This document shows, in pieces, positions 13,276-18,363 of a stretch of DNA of 18,363 nucleotides (positions within the stretch are counted from its first letter, which is position 1; each line of letters begins with the position of its first letter). The notes under the pieces were generated by a model. The model did no database searches. It saw only the letters and a list, made by a program, of their open reading frames with translations, and had not been told where the DNA came from. Position numbers and translations under genes: made by a program. The stretch covers positions 1 through 18,363 of the forward strand of contig CALJCU010000443.1 in the NCBI GenBank assembly GCA_938023885.1, read 5' to 3'. The stretch comes from an uncultured Prevotella sp. Its GTDB lineage: Bacteria; Bacteroidota; Bacteroidia; Bacteroidales; Bacteroidaceae.

Positions 13276-15509
13276 TGCCACAACCCGTAAACAAAATGCT
13301 TATGAAGAAACTGTTTGTTTTTTGTCTTACAATGCTTATGTTGTCCGGCCCGGCTGCTGCTTCGGAGCCCCTCACGCTCAGGCAGGTCACATCGGGTGAG
13401 TTTGCGGCAGAGCGCGTCACGGGCATCAATCCGCTCAAAGGTACCGACCAGTACGCCCGCATCTCTGCCGACGGCAAGCGGATAGAGGAATATTCGTTCA
13501 GGACGGGCAAGTGCACGGCTGTACTCTTCGATGCCGGCCATACGCAGGGTGAGCATATCACCGACTTCGACGGCTACATCATGTCGCCCGATGGCACGCG
13601 CATGCTCATCTCCACGAACCGCCAGCCCGTCTACCGCCGTTCCTATAAGGCGGAATTCTACATCTACACCATCAAGAGCCGCAAGCTCGAGAAGCTCTCC
13701 GACGGCGGTCCGCAACAGTGCCCCGTGTGGTCGCCCGACGGCCTCCAGGTCGCGTTTGTGCGCGACAACAACATCTATCTCGTCAAACTGCTCTATGACA
13801 ATGCAGAGAACCAGGTGACGAAGGACGGCAAGTTCAACGAGGTCATCAACGGCATCCCCGACTGGGTCAATGAGGAGGAGTTTGAGTTCAACACGGCCAT
13901 GACGTTCAATGCCGACGGCACGATGCTCTGCTGGCTCCGGTACGATGAGAAGGACGTCAGGCAGTACTCGCTCCAGCTCTTTAAGGGCAGCAACCCCGAG
14001 CACAGGGAATATGCCGAATATCCGGGCCTCTACAGTTACAAATACCCGAAGGCCGGTCAGGACAACTCGAAGGTCTCGGCCTGGAGCTATGACATCAAGA
14101 GTCACCGCATCCAGAAACTTCAGGTGCCCGCCGATGCTGACGGTTATATGCCGCGTATCGTGCCCACGCCCGATGCTGACAAGGTCCTCGTCTATACCAT
14201 GCCGCGTCATCAGGACGTGCTCAGCCTCTACGCCGTCAACCCCCGCAGCACAGTGGCTCATCTCTTGCTTAAGGAGAGCGTGAGGAAATATGTCAAGGAA
14301 GAGGCGGTGGCAGGCATCAGGATTGGCGTCAACTGCATCCTCGTGCCGTCCGACCGTGACGGGTACATGCACCTCTATGTCTACAACCACAACGGACAAC
14401 TGCTCCGCAAGGTCGCTCCGGGCAACTACGACATCACGGCCGTCTATGGCATGGACGAGGCCACGGGTGACATCTACTATCAGGCAGCCGCCCTCAGCCC
14501 TCACGACCGTCAGGTGTATGTCGCCCACAAGAACGGAAAGATTGAGCGGCTGACGAATCAGGAAGGCTGGAACACGGCTGTCTTCTCCGGCGACTATAAG
14601 TATTTCCTCAACTCATGGAGCAACTACGACACGCCTTATGTCTATACTACGCGCGGCAATGACGGCAAGGTCCTCGCAACCAATGTGGACAACAAGGCGC
14701 TGAAGGAGAAGATTGCCCGGTATGGCTGGACAAGGAAAGAGACTTTCTCGTTCACGACTTCCGAGGGCGTGAGGCTCGACGGATGGATGGTAAAACCCGC
14801 CGGCTTCGACGCCTCGAGGAAATATCCCGTCATCATGTTCCAGTACAGCGGACCGGGCAGCCAGCAGGTCGTCAACTCGTGGAATGCCGGCTCGATGGGG
14901 CAGGGGGGCGCCTTCGACGAGTACCTCGCCCGGCAGGGTTTCATCGTCGTCTGTGTCGACGGACGCGGAACCGGCGGCCGTGGCGCGGAGTTTGAGAAAT
15001 GCACCTATCTGAAGCTTGGCGACCTCGAGTCGAAAGACCAGGTGGAGACAGCGCTCTATCTCGGCACGCTGCCTTATGTCGACAAGGACAATATCGGCAT
15101 CTGGGGATGGAGCTACGGCGGATTCAACACGCTGATGAGCATGAGCGAGGGCAGGCCCGTCTTCAAGGCCGGTGTGGCTGTCGCTCCTCCGACGAGTTAC
15201 CGATTCTATGACACGATCTATACCGAGCGTTACATGCGCACGCCGCAGGAGAACCCCACGGGCTACGACGACTGTCCTATCAGCCGTGCCCCGAAGCTCA
15301 ACGGTGCCCTGCTCATCTGTCACGGATCGGCCGACGACAATGTGCATCCGCAGAATACGTTCGAGTATGCCGAGGCGCTTGTCCAGGCCGACAAGGACTT
15401 TAAGGAGAACATCTATACCAACCGCAACCACAGCATCTCCGGCGGAAACACCCGCAACCATCTACTCCGCCAGATTGCCGGGTGGTTCGGGGAGCACTTG
15501 AAGCAATAA
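13275..15509 (+). CDS. dpp4: Exported dipeptidyl peptidase IV (S9B)
   Basis: DPP4 cleaves X-Pro and X-Ala dipeptides from peptide N termini. The frame gives 744 residues. A propeller domain carries the substrate N-terminus-binding acidic motif DWVNEEEF (196-203). The hydrolase domain has Tyr524 in QYSGPGS for the oxyanion hole and the triad Ser613 (GWSYGGF), Asp687 (HGSADDNVH) and His719 (NRNHS). The residue before the acidic triplet is Asn where human DPP4 has Tyr. The first ATG (13275-13277) overlaps the stop of the transporter gene. ATGs at 13296 and 13302 are alternatives, and 13302 (MKKLFVFC) gives the cleanest signal peptide, ending near PAAAS. The protein should be periplasmic or surface-exposed. 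It lies last but one in the operon, 14 bp before the hydratase gene. A 427-codon antisense frame over its start is a shadow. Confidence 0.92.
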   Translation: MPQPVNKMLMKKLFVFCLTMLMLSGPAAASEPLTLRQVTSGEFAAERVTGINPLKGTDQYARISADGKRIEEYSFRTGKCTAVLFDAGHTQGEHITDFDGYIMSPDGTRMLISTNRQPVYRRSYKAEFYIYTIKSRKLEKLSDGGPQQCPVWSPDGLQVAFVRDNNIYLVKLLYDNAENQVTKDGKFNEVINGIPDWVNEEEFEFNTAMTFNADGTMLCWLRYDEKDVRQYSLQLFKGSNPEHREYAEYPGLYSYKYPKAGQDNSKVSAWSYDIKSHRIQKLQVPADADGYMPRIVPTPDADKVLVYTMPRHQDVLSLYAVNPRSTVAHLLLKESVRKYVKEEAVAGIRIGVNCILVPSDRDGYMHLYVYNHNGQLLRKVAPGNYDITAVYGMDEATGDIYYQAAALSPHDRQVYVAHKNGKIERLTNQEGWNTAVFSGDYKYFLNSWSNYDTPYVYTTRGNDGKVLATNVDNKALKEKIARYGWTRKETFSFTTSEGVRLDGWMVKPAGFDASRKYPVIMFQYSGPGSQQVVNSWNAGSMGQGGAFDEYLARQGFIVVCVDGRGTGGRGAEFEKCTYLKLGDLESKDQVETALYLGTLPYVDKDNIGIWGWSYGGFNTLMSMSEGRPVFKAGVAVAPPTSYRFYDTIYTERYMRTPQENPTGYDDCPISRAPKLNGALLICHGSADDNVHPQNTFEYAEALVQADKDFKENIYTNRNHSISGGNTRNHLLRQIAGWFGEHLKQ

Positions 15510-15523
15510 ATAACCAGAACATC

Positions 15524-15985
15524 ATGAAAACTGTTATCAACTCGTACGCCGAGTTTGCGACTTACACCGGAAAGCCGCTCGGCACCTCCGGATGGCTCGA
15601 GGTAGACCAGGACCGCATCAACGCTTTCGCTGACGCCACCCTCGACCACCAATGGATTCACGTCGACGTGGAGCGCGCCAAGAGGGAAAGTCCTTACAAG
15701 AACACCATTGCTCACGGGTATCTCACGCTCGCTCTGCTTCCCCACCTTTGGAGCGAAATAGTGGAAGTCAACAACCTCAGGATGATGGTCAACTACGGCA
15801 TGGACAAGATGCGCTTCGGCCAGCCCGTTATCACCGGCAGCCGCATCCGCATGAAGGCGACCCTTGCCGGCCTTGAGAACCTCCGTGGCATCTGCAAGGC
15901 TTACATCGACTTCGTCATTGAGATTGAGGGTCAGCGTAAACCTGCCCTCAAAGGTGAAGCTCAGTTCCTATACTACTTCAAGTAA
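15524..15985 (+). CDS. MaoC/NodN-type hot-dog hydratase
   Basis: A 153-residue single hot-dog-fold protein of the MaoC dehydratase family, closest in pattern to the NodN-like branch, which is expected to hydrate or dehydrate acyl-CoA (or acyl-ACP) thioesters in the cytoplasm. The signature is DHQWIHVDVERAK with Asp41 and His46 in the places of the catalytic Asp and His of R-specific enoyl-CoA hydratases. HGYLTLAL (64-71) and YGMDKMRF follow. The start is ATG 15524-15526, 14 bp after the DPP4 stop; the frame is open to a GTG at 15482, but that lies inside the DPP4 gene and adds residues without family similarity. It is probably cotranscribed with the peptidase genes, though no metabolic link to them is evident. 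Substrate unknown. Confidence 0.88.
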   Translation: MKTVINSYAEFATYTGKPLGTSGWLEVDQDRINAFADATLDHQWIHVDVERAKRESPYKNTIAHGYLTLALLPHLWSEIVEVNNLRMMVNYGMDKMRFGQPVITGSRIRMKATLAGLENLRGICKAYIDFVIEIEGQRKPALKGEAQFLYYFK

Positions 15986-15997
15986 TTAAAAATCCGT

Positions 15998-16042
15998 TCG
16001 GGGTCATCCGGGCTGATGGCCGGTACAGGACCGGGCTTATTT
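15998..16042 (+). terminator. Weak hairpin pair after the hydratase gene, possible terminator
   Basis: After the stop codon two small stems can form: GTCATC/GATGGC (16003-16020 area) and CCGGT/ACCGG (16020-16034), the second followed by GC and TTATTT (16037-16042). Stems are short and the T tract is interrupted. It is nevertheless where the long plus-strand operon should end, because a separate promoter begins at 16077. Confidence 0.35.
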
Positions 16043-16076
16043 CCCGTCCCTGCTGTGAAAAGATAACGTCTTTTTC

Positions 16077-16107
16077 TTTGTCGCCCAAAAAACTTTTGCT
16101 AATTTTG
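16077..16107 (+). promoter_or_regulatory. Bacteroidota promoter for the btuB transcript
   Basis: TTTG (16077-16080), 19 bp, then TAATTTTG (16100-16107) matches the consensus fully. Transcription would begin at about 16112-16115, right where the riboswitch begins. Confidence 0.82.
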
Positions 16108-16111
16108 CATC

Positions 16112-16340
16112 TGCCAACGTGGTTCACCCTTAATCGGGCGATTAAAAGGGAACCGTGTGAGAATCACGGACAGTCCCGCTGCTGTATGCGGCATTGATGG
16201 ATGACACAACTATTTACGTTGTTTATCACGGGTAAGCAAACAGTCACTGAGATTGATTATCACTACATAATATGTCTGATAATGCTTTTGTCTTGGGAAG
16301 ACGCTTTCCTGACGCTGCGAGCCAGAAGACCTGCCTCTTG
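16112..16340 (+). ncRNA. Cobalamin riboswitch (AdoCbl/B12 aptamer, RF00174-like)
   Basis: This leader RNA binds a cobalamin and represses the B12-uptake gene downstream. The conserved elements appear in the canonical order: GGTTCACC at the 5' side (from 16121), GGGAA (16148-16152), GTGAGAATC (16156-16164), CAGTCCCGCTGCTGT (16171-16185), GTCACTG (16243-16249, the GCCACTG element), GGGAAG (16295-16300), and the B12 box AGCCAGAAGACCTGCC (16320-16335). The box's last bases, CCTGCCTC (16330-16337), can pair with GAGGAAGG (16364-16371), the Shine-Dalgarno of btuB, with one mismatch. This suggests regulation at translation initiation rather than by a terminator; no T-tract hairpin is seen before btuB. 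Which cobalamin form it prefers is not determined. Confidence 0.93.
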
Positions 16341-16371
16341 GTGCTGAACTGTTTCAAATTCTCGAGGAAGG

Positions 16372-18345
16372 ATGCGAAAGTTTTTACTATTAATAATTCT
16401 TCTGTGCAGTATGGCGACAAAAGCACAGAGAGACAGTCTGCCCGCTCATCAGCTTGAGGGAGTAGAGATTATGGACACGCGCTCACAACGGCAGATCACG
16501 AGCGTGGTGCCGTTTCATACCCTCTCGTCTGCTGATTTCCTGACCCAGGGCATATCGGGCATTGCAGATGCCATGAGCCGCATTCCGGGTATCACCGTGC
16601 GTGACTATGGTGGTGCAGGAGGCATGAAGACGGTGTCCGTGCGCGGCTTTAGTGCCAAGTACACAGGCGTAGTCTACGATGGGCTGGCACTCTCTGACTG
16701 TCAGACGGGTGAGATGGATCTCTCCCGTTACTCTCTTCACAGCATAGAGGCGATAGGCTTGACGGTGGGTGACGGGTCCGACATCTTCCAGCCCGCCCGA
16801 CAGAGCGCTTATCCTGCCCTTATAACGATAGAGACTCAAGGATCTGCACCAACCGACTGCCACGTTCACATGACGGGACAGTTGAAGTGGGGCAGCTTTG
16901 GGCTTGTGAGTCCTTTTATGAGGTATCATGAACGACTCTCAAAAACACTCGATGTGGCGGCGATGGGGGAGTATTTGTATGCCGAGAACGACTATCCCTA
17001 CACCCTTCACAACATCACGGAGGTTATCCGTCAGCGCCGTTCCAACTCACGCATGAACAGTGGGCATGGCGAGATGAACCTGCGCTGGCAGCCATCTGAT
17101 GGCTGTTCCTTGCGGCTGAAAACCTATTATTATGACAACGACCGGTTGCTGCCTGGGATAGCGAGATATTACACCACTGTCAACGGAGAGACGCTTCACG
17201 ACCGCAACTTCTTCGTGCAGATGTCAGGCACGGCACGCAACCGTCGCGGTGACGTGAGCCTGAAGATAGCCGGACGCTTCAACTGGGTCTCAAGCATCTA
17301 TCACGACAAGCTCTATGCCGGTGGCGTGAACGATGCGAGCTATTGGCAGCGTGAGGCTTATGCTACGGCAACGCTCCTCTATGTTCCTTCGCGCTGCCTT
17401 TCTTTCGATGTCGCCACCGATTATTCGTTCAACAATCTCAACAGCAGCCTTGTCACCGACACGCACCCTTTCCGCCATTCACTGTGGCAGAGTCTCACAG
17501 CCAAATATGCTGACAACAGGCTCACACTGCTTACACGCCTGCTTTATGCTGCCTTTCTCAATGGAGCGAAGACCGGAGAGAAAGCAAAAGACATGAACCG
17601 TCTCTCACCCTCGCTGTCAGCAAGCTACCGTCTTTTCCGTGGGAGAGAGGTCTTTGTGCGTGCCTCATATAAGAACATTTTCCGGGCACCTAATTTCAAT
17701 GAGAACTATTATTACCATTATGGCAGTCCGACACTCGATCCTGAGACGACGGACCAACTGAACCTTGGACTCACAATGGGGGGACAGACAGCCTCCTCAG
17801 GAGGTCAGGTGCTCCTGGATGTCTATTACAACCGCATCAAGGACATGATTGTGGCAGTACCCTACAATATGTTTGTATGGACGTGCGTCAATGTGGGACG
17901 CGTGCGCTCGCTCGGCACTGAGTTGACGGTCAGCGGGCACAGTGCCCTCTCTGCCCGGCAATTGCTGAGTGTGCAGGGTACTTACAGTTACCAGCATGTC
18001 ACCGACCGGGGCACGGCATCGTCGCCATACTATGACTATCAGATTGCTTATATCCCGCTTCACAGTGGATCGTTGAGCCTGGCATGGGACAACCCCTGGC
18101 TGTGCGTCAGTGTCAGCGGATCGGGTGTGAGCAGCCGTTGGCCCAACAACTCTCACTACCCGGGTACGCGGGTCCCTGGCTATTGGCTCACGGGTGTGAC
18201 GCTGTGGTGCAAGCTGAGCCTCTTCGGCTGCAACTGGACGGTCAGAGGCGATCTCAGGAATATCTTCAACAGACAATACAGCATCGTGTACCATTATCCC
18301 ATGCCAGGACGAAGTTGGATGGTAAGCCTAAAATATGAATTGTAG
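16372..18345 (+). CDS. btuB: TonB-dependent vitamin B12 receptor BtuB
   Basis: A 657-residue outer-membrane receptor that would take up cobalamin with energy from TonB-ExbBD. A signal peptide (about 1-19, ending near TKAQ) is followed by a TonB-box-like LEGVEI (29-34) and then the plug domain (about 41-155; MSRIPGITVRDYG, VSVRGF, and DLSRYSLHSIEAI). The rest is a 22-strand-type barrel ending in RNIFNRQYS and a terminal strand closing with Leu rather than the usual Phe. It lacks the N-terminal carboxypeptidase-like domain of SusC proteins. The segment around LSDCQTGEMDLSRYS and IFQPAR resembles Bacteroides BtuB. The start ATG follows a strong Shine-Dalgarno (GAGGAAGG), which is unusual in this phylum and fits riboswitch control. 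Partner genes such as btuG or a B12 lipoprotein may lie beyond the window. Confidence 0.92.
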   Translation: MRKFLLLIILLCSMATKAQRDSLPAHQLEGVEIMDTRSQRQITSVVPFHTLSSADFLTQGISGIADAMSRIPGITVRDYGGAGGMKTVSVRGFSAKYTGVVYDGLALSDCQTGEMDLSRYSLHSIEAIGLTVGDGSDIFQPARQSAYPALITIETQGSAPTDCHVHMTGQLKWGSFGLVSPFMRYHERLSKTLDVAAMGEYLYAENDYPYTLHNITEVIRQRRSNSRMNSGHGEMNLRWQPSDGCSLRLKTYYYDNDRLLPGIARYYTTVNGETLHDRNFFVQMSGTARNRRGDVSLKIAGRFNWVSSIYHDKLYAGGVNDASYWQREAYATATLLYVPSRCLSFDVATDYSFNNLNSSLVTDTHPFRHSLWQSLTAKYADNRLTLLTRLLYAAFLNGAKTGEKAKDMNRLSPSLSASYRLFRGREVFVRASYKNIFRAPNFNENYYYHYGSPTLDPETTDQLNLGLTMGGQTASSGGQVLLDVYYNRIKDMIVAVPYNMFVWTCVNVGRVRSLGTELTVSGHSALSARQLLSVQGTYSYQHVTDRGTASSPYYDYQIAYIPLHSGSLSLAWDNPWLCVSVSGSGVSSRWPNNSHYPGTRVPGYWLTGVTLWCKLSLFGCNWTVRGDLRNIFNRQYSIVYHYPMPGRSWMVSLKYEL

Positions 18346-18363
18346 GTGAATATTAATATCAAT

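Noticed and set aside
13245..14528. Minus-strand frame of 427 codons over the start of dpp4
   Set aside because: It is antisense to a protein with a complete DPP4 motif set, and its Val/Asp/His/Arg-rich composition is typical of a shadow frame.
15482..15523. Earlier GTG start for the MaoC-like gene
   Set aside because: It lies inside the dpp4 gene and adds 14 residues without family similarity; ATG 15524 gives the expected length.
16244..16457. Short frames across the riboswitch region (both strands)
   Set aside because: The region is fully explained by the conserved aptamer elements and the ribosome site of btuB.

Overview
The window looks like the chromosome of a member of the Bacteroidota, most likely Prevotella or a close relative. 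Three intergenic regions carry the promoter signature of that phylum (TTTG, then 19-20 bp, then TAnnTTTG), and the pyrG region carries a weaker version of it. The protein families also fit: DUF3078, YidC with a Lys in the place of the usual Arg, Bacteroides-type BtuB, and DPP4/DPP5 peptidases. Assignments rest on motifs and remembered family sequences; no database search was run.

Layout. Positions 1-1035 are degraded: a short stretch open on both strands, a hairpin, and fragments of two different transposases in opposite orientation, ending against a bidirectional terminator (1036-1068). A minus-strand operon follows (4454 down to 1068) of two tandem paralogous AMP-forming acyl-CoA ligases, driven by a promoter at 4478-4509. 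Next on the minus strand is a DUF3078 outer-membrane-type protein (4608-5873). Its promoter lies back to back with that of pyrG.

From 6023 to 15985 all genes are on the plus strand and tightly packed: pyrG (CTP synthase), yidC (membrane insertase), a DPP5-like serine peptidase, an MFSD1-like MFS transporter, a DPP4-like serine peptidase, and a MaoC/NodN-type hydratase. The three middle genes suggest a peptide-salvage unit. Two exported dipeptidyl peptidases would produce dipeptides in the periplasm, and the carrier between them resembles MFSD1, the dipeptide carrier of the animal lysosome.

The right end is a cobalamin module: a well-formed promoter, a canonical B12 riboswitch (about 16112-16340) and a BtuB-type TonB-dependent receptor (16372-18345). 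The 3' end of the riboswitch B12 box can pair with the unusually strong Shine-Dalgarno of btuB, which suggests translational control. No tRNA, rRNA, CRISPR array or intact mobile element was seen.
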